Source: Caballeronia turbans
GTDB lineage: Bacteria > Pseudomonadota > Gammaproteobacteria > Burkholderiales > Burkholderiaceae
Direction: 5' to 3'
Assembly: GCA_001544655.2 (NCBI GenBank)
Contig: FCOD02000014.1
Span: forward strand, 62,001 to 126,000
DNA length: 64,000 bases
Under the pieces are notes generated by a model. It searched no databases, was not told the DNA's origin, and saw only the letters and a program-made list of their open reading frames with translations. How positions within the stretch are numbered: the stretch's first letter is position 1; every line of letters begins with the position of its first letter. Positions 47,609-56,587 of the stretch are shown here, piece after piece. A program made the position numbers and the translations under genes.

Positions 47609-48648
47609 GTGTCTCCGTGAAGTGACAGTCGGTAAGTCGCCGCCGCGGTCTTGCTAAAGAGCGCTGCCTTCTCTTGCGGCGTCATCGAACCAGCCAGTCT
47701 TTTAAAGGCGTTCCACACGACGCCGTAGCCGAACATGCCCTTATCGACGGGAAAGTTGCTCTCGAACATGCAGCGCTCGACGCCGAACAATTCGATGCAC
47801 GTATCGAAGTACGGTCGCCATGCGGCGGCGAGATCCTCGGAAGAAGGCGGTAAGTCGTGGCGCGCGAAATCGAAGCCGAATACGCTCATGCCCGCGCCGC
47901 CGAGCTTGATACGTGTATTCGGCAGAGTCGCCATACGTGCAAGGCCACGTTTCCAGTCGGCGAATACTTGCTCATGCTTGCCTTCGTGCGGCCCGACGCC
48001 GACCGGTCCTCCAAAGTGGTCGATGACGACCGTCACATCCGCTGCAGCGCGAGCCAGCTCGTACAACTCGCCCAACTGCGTGTGATACACCCACGCGTCG
48101 AGCGATAAACCGAAACGGGCCAACGTCTTCACACCGCGCTCGAAAGCGGAATCGAGCATCAGATCGCGCGGTGGAGTAACTGGGCTGGAACTCACCTCGG
48201 GACTTTCATGCCACGCCAGCGGATTGCGAATGCCGCGTAACCGCCCGCCCGAAACCTCCAGCATCGTTTCGAGCACGTTCTCGAGCGCGTCGCCAAGCGT
48301 GAGATCCGCACCGCCAACGATGGCCTCGCAACCGCGCGCCGGCCCATACCCTCCACTTGCGAACATCGCCGCGATGCCGGTCGCGAATTCGATCTCGCCG
48401 ACGGGTTTCATCGACTCGGGACCGTCGTGGCGCAGCATCGAACGACACTGCACGTAGACGGTCGATACGACTCGATGACCGCATCGCACATCTTTTCCGA
48501 ACTCGTCGGTCAGGTATCGCCCTGTCTGACGATCCCAAAGATGGTGGTGCGCATCGACGATCAGAAGCTCGGGCTCGAGGATCGGCTCCTCGCGCAACGC
48601 AAGCCATTCTTCGCGGACAGGCAAGTGAGGGGCATGGACTATTTGCAC
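47605..48648 (-). CDS. Amidohydrolase_2 family hydrolase
   Basis: A 347-residue TIM-barrel metal-dependent hydrolase. IVDAHHHLWDRQTGRYL holds the HxH metal motif. VSTVYVQCRSMLRHDGPESMKPVGEIEFATGIAAM, WVYHTQLGELYELA and VVIDHFGGPVG follow, and the C-terminal MFESNFPVDKGMFGYGVVWNAFKRL carries the catalytic Asp position. It resembles lactonases of the L-rhamnono/L-fucono-lactonase and PDC-hydrolase group, and is cytoplasmic. With the second amidohydrolase and the SMP-30 protein, the cluster has three candidate lactone-opening enzymes. Confidence 0.8.
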   Translation of the reverse strand: MQIVHAPHLPVREEWLALREEPILEPELLIVDAHHHLWDRQTGRYLTDEFGKDVRCGHRVVSTVYVQCRSMLRHDGPESMKPVGEIEFATGIAAMFASGGYGPARGCEAIVGGADLTLGDALENVLETMLEVSGGRLRGIRNPLAWHESPEVSSSPVTPPRDLMLDSAFERGVKTLARFGLSLDAWVYHTQLGELYELARAAADVTVVIDHFGGPVGVGPHEGKHEQVFADWKRGLARMATLPNTRIKLGGAGMSVFGFDFARHDLPPSSEDLAAAWRPYFDTCIELFGVERCMFESNFPVDKGMFGYGVVWNAFKRLAGSMTPQEKAALFSKTAAATYRLSLHGDT

Positions 48649-48674
48649 GGCGGTTTCTCGTCAGGATCGCGTCG

Positions 48675-49826
48675 TCAGAACTTCTGGCGAAGACCGACGG
48701 TGACGCCGGTCTGGTTATGGCCCGCTGCGACCGTGCCGTAGCCGTTCACGCCGAGCGCCGAATTGTCCTTGTTGTGCGCATATGCGACGGTCGCGTACAG
48801 GTCCGTACGTTTCGACAGGAAGTAGTCCGCGTTCAGAACGGCGAGCCACGGATCCGCGCCCGTCGAATGAACGTCGTGGTAGTAGCCGGCAGCAGTCAGC
48901 TGGAACGACGGCGTGATCAGGTACTGCGCACCGAGCCAGTAGAGATTTGCGGCATTGGCTTTCGAACCGTTGGCGACTGCGATCGGATTCGTCGGCAGGA
49001 ATGCATTCGACGCACGCAGATAGCGATAGCCGGCGTAGGCGGTCACGGGCCCGAAGTTGTAGCTCGCAGCGGCCAGCGCGCGGCGTTCGGTGCTCGTGTT
49101 GGTCGCGACCGTGTTGCTGTTGCGTTGCTCGTAGACGGCAGTCGCGGCAACCGGGCCGCTCGCATACGTCAGGGCGCCGCTGAAGAACCGGCCGGTGATG
49201 AGCGCGCCGGGCACCTCTGCACCGTATCCCGTGTCATAGCGCGTGCTATACATCGCCTGGGCCGTCACTGGGCCAAACTTTCCCGTGTACTTAACGGAAT
49301 TGTCGATGCGCGCGGCCAGCGCGTAGTCGAGCGAAAGCGCGGAGTAGCGGGACGACACGCCCATCGGGTCGAACACGATCGACTGTTCGTAGATAAGGGC
49401 GTTCTGCCGACCCAACGTCAGTTGCTGGCCCTTGTAGGAAAGCCCGACCCACGCCTGACGGCCGAAAAGCCGGCTGGTCGTCGTCGGATTCGCGCCGAGG
49501 CCGCGCGTCGATTGCGCGGTCGTGCCGTCGTTGATGTTGAAACCGTTCTCCAACTGGAAGATGGCCTTCACGCCGCCGCCCAGATCCTCGACGCCTTTCA
49601 GGCCCCAGCGTGAGCCGGACAGATTGCCCGACACTTCCCTGACCTGCGATCCTCCCGCCGTCGTGTTGTTGAGGAATTCGACGCCGACATCGGCAATGCC
49701 ATAGAGCGTCACGCTGCTTTGCGCATGCGCCAGGTTTGATCCGAATACCAGACTTGCCGCTGCGACGGCGCCAAGCGAGAAGCTAGTGTTGAGGTTGGCT
49801 TTCTTGGGAGCCTTCTTCAAAGACAT
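48675..49826 (-). CDS. Outer-membrane porin (Burkholderia type)
   Basis: The 383-residue product starts at ATG 49826 and has a signal peptide ending NLAHAQSSVTLYG. The beta-barrel shows the Gram-negative porin family pattern of beta-proteobacteria: SSVTLYGIADVGVEF, SRWGLKGVEDLGGGVKAIFQLENGF, RLFGRQAWVGLSYKGQQLTLGRQ, ending in GVTVGLRQKF with a terminal Phe for BAM recognition. It likely provides uptake of the cluster's substrate across the outer membrane. Confidence 0.92.
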   Translation of the reverse strand: MSLKKAPKKANLNTSFSLGAVAAASLVFGSNLAHAQSSVTLYGIADVGVEFLNNTTAGGSQVREVSGNLSGSRWGLKGVEDLGGGVKAIFQLENGFNINDGTTAQSTRGLGANPTTTSRLFGRQAWVGLSYKGQQLTLGRQNALIYEQSIVFDPMGVSSRYSALSLDYALAARIDNSVKYTGKFGPVTAQAMYSTRYDTGYGAEVPGALITGRFFSGALTYASGPVAATAVYEQRNSNTVATNTSTERRALAAASYNFGPVTAYAGYRYLRASNAFLPTNPIAVANGSKANAANLYWLGAQYLITPSFQLTAAGYYHDVHSTGADPWLAVLNADYFLSKRTDLYATVAYAHNKDNSALGVNGYGTVAAGHNQTGVTVGLRQKF

Positions 49827-49878
49827 GGTGTCTCCAGACAGTGGGTAATAGATTTTGTTTGTTCGACGCGCGCGACTT

Positions 49879-51252
49879 CTAAAGCGTCGCCGATGCCTCG
49901 CCTGCATTGGCGCCGGGATCGCCGAGCCATGCGATGGTCGCCGCACCGACGAGCATCACTGCCGCAATGGCGAACAACGGAACGGTGAAACCGCCTGACA
50001 TCTGTTTGAGTGCACCGATCATCGACGGGCCGACGAAACCGCCGAGATTGCCGACCGACACGATCAACGCGAGACCTCCCGCCGCCGCCCGGCCCGTAAG
50101 AAAGCCCGACGGAATCGCCCAGTAGGTGGCTTGAAACGACAGGATCCCGCTCACCGTGAAGCACAGGCACAGCAGCTTGAGAACGGCGCCGTCAACGTAT
50201 GTGCTCAGGCAAAGGGCCGCTGCTGCAACCACCAGCGCGCCTGCAACGTAGGGAATTCGGTTCGCCGCTCGGGCAGCGATTTTTGCCCATAGCAGCATGA
50301 CCACGGCTCCGGCGACGTAAGGAATCGCGGTCAGCCAGCCGACGACGGCGTGCTCGACACCGAGCTGCTTGATGATCTGCGGCATCCATAGGCCGACGCC
50401 GATCGACCCGACGATGCCGCAGAAGTTGATGAACGCAAGCACGAACACGCGCCAGTTGGTCATCGCGTCGCGCAGCTTGTTGCCGTGCTTGGCACCAATG
50501 TCACGTTGCTCCGCCGACAGCCTCCGGGCGAGCGCGGCCTTCTCGTCGTCGGAAAGCCATTTAGCCTTCTCCGGCCGGTCAGCCAGCACGAACAGACACG
50601 CGATGCCGAGAAGGACCGCAGGCAATCCTTCGATCAGCAGCAGCCATTGCCAGCTACGTAGCCCATGCATGCCGCCCAGTTGCAGCAGCGCGCCGGAGAT
50701 GGGCGAACCGGTGATATTGGCCACCGGAATACCGACGAGAAAGGCTGCCGTCACTTTGGCGCGCCACTTTCCCGGGAACCAGTGCGTGAAATACAGATAG
50801 ATGCCGGGTGTAAAGCCGGCCTCGGCCAGCCCAAGGAGAAAGCGTGCCGCTGCGAAGCTCTTCGGACCGACGACGAAGGCCGTCGCCATCGACAGAATTC
50901 CCCACGAAATCATGATGCGGGCGATCCAGATGCGCGCACCGACCTTCTGCATGATGAGATTGCTGGGAATCTCGAACAAAAAATACCCGATGAAGAACAT
51001 GCCCGCGCCGAACCCGAACTGCTCGGCCGTCAAGCCGAGGTCTTTGTTCATGGTCAACGCCGCGAACCCGACGTTCGTTCTGTCGAGGTAGCTGATGACG
51101 TAGCACGCAAAGATAAAAGGCAGTATCCGACGAAAGACTTTCGCCAGGGTGCGCTCGCTCGCGGCGTACTCCTCGCTGCTGATGCTCTGGACCGGCTTCG
51201 TTTCGGTCATCGGCGAAGTTTGTGCGCCGTTCACACTTTGCGATATGTTCAT
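49879..51252 (-). CDS. MFS transporter, ACS family
   Basis: A 457-residue, 12-helix MFS carrier closely similar in pattern to the one at 43748-45073: CYVISYLDRTNVGFAALTMNKDLGL, GYFLFEIPSNLIMQKVGARIWIARIMISWG, GKWRAKVTAAFLVGIPVANITGSPISG, LFVLADRPEKAKWLSDDEK. It probably imports an organic anion. It lies upstream of the porin and downstream of the SMP-30 gene. Two ACS carriers with the same pattern suggest a local duplication or two related substrates. Confidence 0.85.
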   Translation of the reverse strand: MNISQSVNGAQTSPMTETKPVQSISSEEYAASERTLAKVFRRILPFIFACYVISYLDRTNVGFAALTMNKDLGLTAEQFGFGAGMFFIGYFLFEIPSNLIMQKVGARIWIARIMISWGILSMATAFVVGPKSFAAARFLLGLAEAGFTPGIYLYFTHWFPGKWRAKVTAAFLVGIPVANITGSPISGALLQLGGMHGLRSWQWLLLIEGLPAVLLGIACLFVLADRPEKAKWLSDDEKAALARRLSAEQRDIGAKHGNKLRDAMTNWRVFVLAFINFCGIVGSIGVGLWMPQIIKQLGVEHAVVGWLTAIPYVAGAVVMLLWAKIAARAANRIPYVAGALVVAAAALCLSTYVDGAVLKLLCLCFTVSGILSFQATYWAIPSGFLTGRAAAGGLALIVSVGNLGGFVGPSMIGALKQMSGGFTVPLFAIAAVMLVGAATIAWLGDPGANAGEASATL

Positions 51253-51324
51253 GTGTGCTCCTCCATCGCACTCTTTTCGGCGCGACGTGTGTTTCTCGTG
51301 GCTTGGATGAGTCGAGCGCGCGGA

Positions 51325-52251
51325 CTAGCTCGTCTTCGCTCGCTTGGGCAGTGGGCCGGCGACCGCCATGTCGGCTCGCAGAATCGTTCCGGATACCGAT
51401 TCGGTCATGAACAGCGTCTTCATGTCGGCGCCGCCGTAACAAAGATTCGTGAGCGAAGCGCCCTCCGGGCTCGTCAGAATCTCAACCGGTTCGGCGCGAT
51501 GATTCAGCACCCACACGCGGCCAAGCCCAGGATTGGCGACCAGGATGCGTCCGTCGAGATCGACGGTCAGGCCGTCCGGGCCGCTCGGTCCGTACGACGT
51601 AAAGAACTGGCCGACCTTGCTCACGGAACCATCGGCCTGAAGCGGAACGCGCCATACGCAATTGCCCCGCGTCATACCGACGAACAGAACTTTTTCGTCG
51701 GGCGACAGCACCAGTCCGTTGGGACTCGGGCAGTTGCCGAGCAGCACGTCCAGCTTGCCGCCCGCCGAGAGCCGATAAACGCGGCCGGTCGGATCGTGCA
51801 GCCCCGTCTGTCCTTGATCGGTGAAGTACAGATTTCCGGCGGAATCGAAGGTCAGGTCGTTCACGCCTCGGAAGCGCTCCGTATTGCGCCGCTCGAGGTA
51901 TGGACGAACCTCTCCGCGCGCGATGTCGAGCAGCATCAGCCCGTTGCGATAGTCCGTGATGAGCAGATGGGCATCGTCGAAACGCTTCATTCCGTTCGGC
52001 TCACCGTCGTACTTCGCGACGAGTTCCCACTCGCCCGCCAGCGAAATCCTGAAGATGCGACCGTGTGGGATATCGGTCACGAACAAAAAGCCGGCAGGAT
52101 CCCAAACGGGTCCTTCGAGGAAGGAATCCGTGGACACGCCGCCTCGATTCGCGCGCGCCCATTCCGTTTGAATGTCCGGCTGACGGAACTTTTGCGGCAT
52201 GCGCGTGAAGACTTCGGCGGTGCGGACTTCGGGCGATGTGAGATAGAACAC
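51325..52251 (-). CDS. SMP-30/gluconolactonase family lactonase
   Basis: A 308-residue six-bladed beta-propeller of the SMP-30 family. FLEGPVWDPAGFLFVTDIPHG has the first metal-binding Glu. GVNDLTFDSAGNLYFTDQGQTG and NCPSPNGLVLSPDEKVLFV bring the Asn ligands. GPSGPDGLTVDLDGRILVAN brings the Asp. Members hydrolyse sugar-acid lactones with Ca or Zn. In this cluster it probably opens a lactone before the dehydrogenase and aldolase act. The substrate is unknown. It is about 20 bases after the dehydrogenase gene. Confidence 0.87.
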   Translation of the reverse strand: MFYLTSPEVRTAEVFTRMPQKFRQPDIQTEWARANRGGVSTDSFLEGPVWDPAGFLFVTDIPHGRIFRISLAGEWELVAKYDGEPNGMKRFDDAHLLITDYRNGLMLLDIARGEVRPYLERRNTERFRGVNDLTFDSAGNLYFTDQGQTGLHDPTGRVYRLSAGGKLDVLLGNCPSPNGLVLSPDEKVLFVGMTRGNCVWRVPLQADGSVSKVGQFFTSYGPSGPDGLTVDLDGRILVANPGLGRVWVLNHRAEPVEILTSPEGASLTNLCYGGADMKTLFMTESVSGTILRADMAVAGPLPKRAKTS

Positions 52252-52271
52252 GCTTAACCTCTCTTACCGAA

Positions 52272-53216
52272 TCAGGCCACGTTGCGCGCGTTTTCCGCGA
52301 CCACTGCCAGGACATTCGCTGCCGCGCCCTTGCCCATGTTCACGTACGCGGCATCGCTCACTCCGCCGATGTGCGGTGAAAGGATGACGTTGGGAACGGA
52401 CTGGAAGGGGTGCGTCGTCATCGGCTCGACGGCGAAGCTATCGAGGCCTGCTGCGCGCAATTGACCGCTCGCGAGCGCTTCAATCAAGGCTTCTTCGTCG
52501 ATGAGACCGCCACGCGCGGTGTTGACCAAAATCGCGCCGCGCTTGAATCGGCTCAGCACTTCACGATTCAGCATGGCGCGGTTCTCCGCGGTGAGCGGGC
52601 AATGCAGCGAAACGATGTCCGACGTGGAATAGATGTCTTCGAGTGACACGGGCTTTACGCCCTCGTGTGTCTCCTTCGCGAACGGGTCGAACGCCTGAAC
52701 CCGCATGCCGAAAGCAAGACCTGCCTTCGCGACGCGACGGCCGATGGCACCCAGCCCGACGAGTCCGAGCGTGCGTCCTTCCAGTTCGAAGGACTTGTGT
52801 GTCGACTTGTCCCAATGACCCGCGCGCATCCGCACATCGAGTTGAGGAACCGATTTCGCGCATGCCAGGATCAGCGCCCACGCGTGCTCCGCCACGGCCG
52901 CGGCGTTGGCTCCGGTAGCCGCGCGAACCGCGATACCGCGTGCAGCGGCGGCTTCCTGGTCGATTACGTCGATGCCGCTGCCGTGCTTGGAGATGACTTG
53001 GAGGTTCTCGGCCGCATCCATGATGCGGGCATTTACCTTGCCGTACCGAACGATGATGGCAACCGGCTTGTGCTGTGCGCACAGCGCGACGACGTTGTCT
53101 TCCGTCGGCTGCTTGCCGGCGAACACGAGCTCAAAATCGTCGAGCATCTCCAGCGCTTGTGGAGCGAGGTCCGCTGCCGTCACCAGCAGCACGGGCTTTG
53201 CAGAATTCGCGGCCAT
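52272..53216 (-). CDS. D-2-hydroxyacid dehydrogenase (SerA-like)
   Basis: A 314-residue NAD(P)-dependent D-isomer-specific 2-hydroxyacid dehydrogenase. The Rossmann motif is LGLVGLGAIGRRVA. The catalytic Arg is in ILVNTARGGLIDEEAL, with the Glu following, and the His is in VILSPHIGGVSDAAY. It oxidises a hydroxyacid to the 2-oxo acid or the reverse. It overlaps the RraA-like gene by one base and precedes the SMP-30 lactonase, so lactone, hydroxyacid and oxo-acid steps are neighbours. Exact substrate unknown. Confidence 0.88.
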   Translation of the reverse strand: MAANSAKPVLLVTAADLAPQALEMLDDFELVFAGKQPTEDNVVALCAQHKPVAIIVRYGKVNARIMDAAENLQVISKHGSGIDVIDQEAAAARGIAVRAATGANAAAVAEHAWALILACAKSVPQLDVRMRAGHWDKSTHKSFELEGRTLGLVGLGAIGRRVAKAGLAFGMRVQAFDPFAKETHEGVKPVSLEDIYSTSDIVSLHCPLTAENRAMLNREVLSRFKRGAILVNTARGGLIDEEALIEALASGQLRAAGLDSFAVEPMTTHPFQSVPNVILSPHIGGVSDAAYVNMGKGAAANVLAVVAENARNVA

Positions 53217-53908
53217 TACAGCACCTCGCCTTCCGCGAGCATGCCCGCCGCGCGCAGTTCCTTCTCGAGCCAGCCGGCACGCGTGTCGCCTTTGCGGATC
53301 GCCGCGATACGGGCGGTTTCGGCGTCGAGCTTCTTTTGCGCGAGTTCGACAATGCGCGCAACGTCGTCCTTCGGAATCACGACGACGCCATCAGCGTCGC
53401 CTACGATGAGATCGCCTGGATTGACGCTGGCGCCCGCCACCGAAATTGGGAAGTTGACGCGGCCTGCGACGCTCTTGGTCGGTCCGCACGGATTGAGGCC
53501 GGCCGAGAACACCGGAAACTCGCCTTGCGCCAGTTCGTGCGAGTCGCGCACCGCGGCGTCGATGACGAAGCCCGCGATACCTGTGGCGTGAGCCTGAGTC
53601 GCCATGATCTCGCCGATCAGGGCGCAGCTGACGTCGCCCTTTCCATCCACCACAATCACGTCGCCCGGCTTGGCCACAGCGAGCGCTGCATGGATAGCCA
53701 GGTTATCGCCCGGCCGCACTTCGACGGTGACGGCAGGTCCCGCTACCTTCATCGTCGGCGCGAGCGGCTTTACGCGGCCGTTGAGCGTACCGCGGCGGCC
53801 AGCCACGTCGGCAAGGATGGCGGCTTGGAATTTGGCAGCGTCCTCGACGAGTTCAGGGCTCACACGCTCGACACTGCGGTTGATGGAAGAGTTGGACATC
53901 GTGCTCAT
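53216..53908 (-). CDS. RraA / LigK-type aldolase family protein
   Basis: A 230-residue protein of the RraA-like fold, which includes 4-hydroxy-4-methyl-2-oxoglutarate / 4-carboxy-4-hydroxy-2-oxoadipate aldolases and RraA regulators. The metal/oxalate site of aldolases is present: VEVRPGDNLAIHAALAVAKPGDVIVVDGKGD, then GFVIDAAVRDSHEL with the catalytic Arg-Asp pair, supporting enzyme rather than RraA-inhibitor function. It would cleave a hydroxy-oxo diacid to pyruvate and an oxo acid. It is the first gene of the catabolic operon, divergent from the IclR gene. Confidence 0.83.
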   Translation of the reverse strand: MSTMSNSSINRSVERVSPELVEDAAKFQAAILADVAGRRGTLNGRVKPLAPTMKVAGPAVTVEVRPGDNLAIHAALAVAKPGDVIVVDGKGDVSCALIGEIMATQAHATGIAGFVIDAAVRDSHELAQGEFPVFSAGLNPCGPTKSVAGRVNFPISVAGASVNPGDLIVGDADGVVVIPKDDVARIVELAQKKLDAETARIAAIRKGDTRAGWLEKELRAAGMLAEGEVL

Positions 53909-53929
53909 TTGGAATCACCTCGAATTGAA

Positions 53930-54073
53930 GTTGTATCTAGTACAACTATGGTGTACGGCATGAAATTATATTAATCATGGCCTCAGCGCGATGCCATCGG
54001 CGTTAACCCTTTTACACCGTGCAACGCGGTTGTACTGTATAAACCTTCGCGACTGACGTTTTACTGTGTAAAA
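53930..54073. promoter_or_regulatory. Palindromic operator candidates between RraA and IclR genes
   Basis: Three inverted repeats sit in the 198-base divergent region. GTTGTA-TCTAG-TACAAC lies at 53930-53946. GTGCAAC-GCG-GTTGTAC lies at 54019-54035 (one mismatch). TTTTAC-TGT-GTAAAA lies at 54059-54073, about 34 bases before the IclR start. The first two share the GTTGTAC half-site and probably bind the same regulator, most simply the adjacent IclR protein. Confidence 0.65.
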
Positions 54074-54106
54074 TGCGGCGAGGAGACAAGGGACGGGAGA
54101 ACGAAC

Positions 54107-54820
54107 GTGGGAAACGAAGGTGTGGCAGCGGTCGAGAAGGCGCTTTCGCTGCTCGATTGCTTCAAACCAGGTGTGGAGTCGCTTTCATTGGCCGCGCTCG
54201 CGCAAGCGTCGGGCATGCACAAGACGACGGTTTATCGGCTGATGAACTCGCTCGAACGGATGGGGTATGTCGTGCGGTCCGAAGCAGGGTCCTACTCTCT
54301 CGGTCATCGGGTTCTGTATCTTGGAAAGCTGTACGAGCAGTCTTTCCACCTCTCCACGATCGTCGAACCGATCCTGCATTCCCTTGCCATCTCGACGAAG
54401 GAGAGCGCGTCGTATTACGTCATCGACAAGAAGCAGCGCCTTTGCCTTTTCCGAGTGGAACCGTCTGAGGGTCTGAGAGAGACCAGGCTTGCCGGAACAT
54501 CCTTGCCTCTGGATGACACGGCGATCAGCCAGGTGCTGAGATACTGGGGACTAGGCGAGCCGCTTTACGAGAAAGCTCCTTCCTTGCCGCTCTTCACTTC
54601 AGGCGCGCGAGATGAACATACCGCCGCGTTCGCCACCCCGATTTTTGGAGCATCGGACAAGTTCATGGCCGCCCTTAGTCTTTCTGGACCTGCGTCGAGA
54701 CTCAACGCGGCCCACAAGACCGGCGAGTTGACCGCACTGCAACTCAACGCTGCCTCAGACCTGTCGCGAAAGCTCGGGGCAAGTATTGCGTTCTGCGAAT
54801 TCATTTACGCGATCCGCTAA
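54107..54820 (+). CDS. IclR-family transcriptional regulator
   Basis: A 237-residue regulator starting at GTG 54107. The N-terminal winged helix is VEKALSLLDCFKPGVESLSLAALAQASGMHKTTVYRLMNSLERMGYV (recognition helix HKTTVYRLMNSL). The C-terminal IclR effector domain follows, with SAGSYSLGHRVLYLG, SYYVIDKKQRLCLF and AAFATPIFGASDKFMAALSLSGP. It is divergent from the catabolic operon with shared palindromes, so it likely controls that operon and itself in response to a pathway metabolite. Confidence 0.9.
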   Translation: MGNEGVAAVEKALSLLDCFKPGVESLSLAALAQASGMHKTTVYRLMNSLERMGYVVRSEAGSYSLGHRVLYLGKLYEQSFHLSTIVEPILHSLAISTKESASYYVIDKKQRLCLFRVEPSEGLRETRLAGTSLPLDDTAISQVLRYWGLGEPLYEKAPSLPLFTSGARDEHTAAFATPIFGASDKFMAALSLSGPASRLNAAHKTGELTALQLNAASDLSRKLGASIAFCEFIYAIR

Positions 54821-54980
54821 ACCGACGGGGCCCGACATCCCGGCCATGTACTTATCTAGACGTGTAGATACTCTGGCAGAACGGATGGCTCGCGCCCAGT
54901 GCTCGCGAAAGGTTTGCCGCGGCGACACGCTGAGGCTCGCCGAACTCGCCAGTGACATTGCCCGCTTCGAGCGTCGAAGC

Positions 54981-55130
54981 AGCGCCGGAGAGCTACGGAA
55001 CGGGGCGCTCGTGAGAGTGCTCGGCGGCTGGGACATTGGATCCGGCGACGTCCACGTCGTTCTGCCAGCAGGCCGGGCCGCCAAACCGTCAGCGCGCGCG
55101 TTCGCGGATTTCATCGTGTCAGAATTTGCC
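54981..55130 (+). pseudogene. Fragment of a LysR-type regulator C-terminus
   Basis: About 50 residues starting SSAGELRNGALVRVLGGWDIG and including VHVVLPAGRAAKPSARAFADFI have the typical end of a LysR effector domain (LRxGxLVRVL ... ARAFxDFL). No helix-turn-helix or rest of the domain is found upstream. This is a remnant inside otherwise non-coding DNA. Confidence 0.6.
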
Positions 55131-55683
55131 CATGCAACCTTCGACGGACGGCGTGTCGGCGCGTGCGACCGTGTCGAAGCGTTAAACCGCACCCGCTTAG
55201 GCCATGCATCGCGGCGCGGGCCGAGCGAATCCAGTCAGCAATGTCCGTAATACAGGTAGTCCGGACGCTGATTGTCTGACGCCGAGGGAATGGCCGATTT
55301 GGTGAGGTCGACAACGTCCGCTTTACGGTGCTCCAGTCCGCAAAACGCTGATTCGGTAGACTGACCGCTTTGCGGAGGGGCGTCTGACCGAAGTGGGTCG
55401 GTTTGCGTCCGTTCGCTCCTCAAACTCGTCGCTGGACAGCGGTAAGTGGAGTTCAGCTGCCCAGAAGCGCCCAATCGGCAGCGGCTCTTCCCAACCCCGA
55501 ACAGCCGTTGAAAGTTCCCGAAGCCTACGTTTTAGGGCTGCGGAAGTCCCCCCTGCGTAAAATGCGCTAGGCGAACGTAGCGCGTTGTCGCACGTGCGAC
55601 AATTTGGTTTTCGCCTGCGCGCGCACCGCCCTTGAGCGTCTGCACCGCATCGGCACAGGTCGGGCCATCCGGGGCCATATATC
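55131..55683. other. Non-coding stretch before the AraC gene
   Basis: I see no gene in these 553 bases. Both strands hold open frames of atypical composition. Short inverted words such as GACCGAAGTGGGTCGG near 55385 give local hairpins. It probably contains decayed sequence plus the AraC promoter. Confidence 0.45.
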
Positions 55684-56511
55684 ATGAACCTGCAAACACC
55701 GGTCTTGCCCCCCGACTGGGTAAGGCGTGCCGAGTCGATAGAAGGCGTCGAGCGCATCGAAGCGTGGTTTCACGGCAGCGCGTATTCGATGCACCGCCAC
55801 GACACCTACGCGATTGGCCGCACGCTCGCGGGCGTCCAGAGTTTCAACTATCGGCGCAGCCAGAGGAACAGCCTGCCGGGCAACACGCTCGTGCTGCATC
55901 CCGATGAGGCTCACGATGGCCAAGCGGGCACCGATGAGGGGTTCCAATACCGGATGGTCTACGTAGAACCCGCTCTCTTTCAGGAAGTGCTCGGCGGACG
56001 AGCGCTGCCGTTCCTCGAAGGTGGCGTGACTACCGATCCGCGCCTTGCGGTTGCGACCGCAGCGTTGCTGCAGCATGTCGGCTATACGCTTGAGTCGCTT
56101 GAACAGAGCGATGCGCTTGCCGAATTGGCGAATGCCCTGGCCGCCGTCACCGGTACGCCTACACGAACAGCCAAAGGGGACTTCCTCGCTGCGCGGCGCG
56201 CACGCGACTATCTGCACGCGAACTGCTCGCGCGTTGTCACGCTCGACGAACTTGAAGCGGTGACGGGCCGCGATCGCTGGAGCCTGTCGCACGATTTTCG
56301 CAGGTTCTACGGCACGAGCCCGTATCGGTATCTGACGATGCGGCGTCTCGACGCAGTGCGCCACATGCTGCTCGCTGGCACCTCGCTCGCTTGCGCTGCT
56401 GCAGCCGCGGGTTTTGCTGATCAGAGTCATATGACGCGACACTTTTCGAAGACATTTGGACTGACGCCGGGGCGCTGGTTACAAGTCGCGGGCGGCGTTT
56501 TGCGCGGCTAA
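55684..56511 (+). CDS. AraC-family transcriptional regulator
   Basis: A 275-residue regulator. The N-terminal AraC-binding cupin (YSMHRHDTYAIGRTLAGVQSFNYRRSQRNSLPGNTLVLHPDEAHDGQAG) is followed by an AraC/XylS HTH pair: ARDYLHANCSRVVTLDELEAVTGRDRWSLSHDFRRFYGTSPYRYLTMRRLDAVRHMLLAGTSLACAAAAAGFADQSHMTRHFSKTFGLTPGRW. The cupin helps sense a small ligand. The downstream cupin gene on the same strand may be its target. Ligand unknown. Confidence 0.9.
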   Translation: MNLQTPVLPPDWVRRAESIEGVERIEAWFHGSAYSMHRHDTYAIGRTLAGVQSFNYRRSQRNSLPGNTLVLHPDEAHDGQAGTDEGFQYRMVYVEPALFQEVLGGRALPFLEGGVTTDPRLAVATAALLQHVGYTLESLEQSDALAELANALAAVTGTPTRTAKGDFLAARRARDYLHANCSRVVTLDELEAVTGRDRWSLSHDFRRFYGTSPYRYLTMRRLDAVRHMLLAGTSLACAAAAAGFADQSHMTRHFSKTFGLTPGRWLQVAGGVLRG

Positions 56512-56587
56512 AAACACCACGATCGTTCAATACGACCGAAAGGAGTATGCGTATCCTCAACGCATCAACCTTTGAACGGAGAGAACG

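Noticed and set aside
54786-55250. Full 154-codon gene in the LysR remnant frame
   Set aside because: Only about 50 residues resemble LysR; the N-terminal part has no HTH and atypical composition, so only a fragment is listed.
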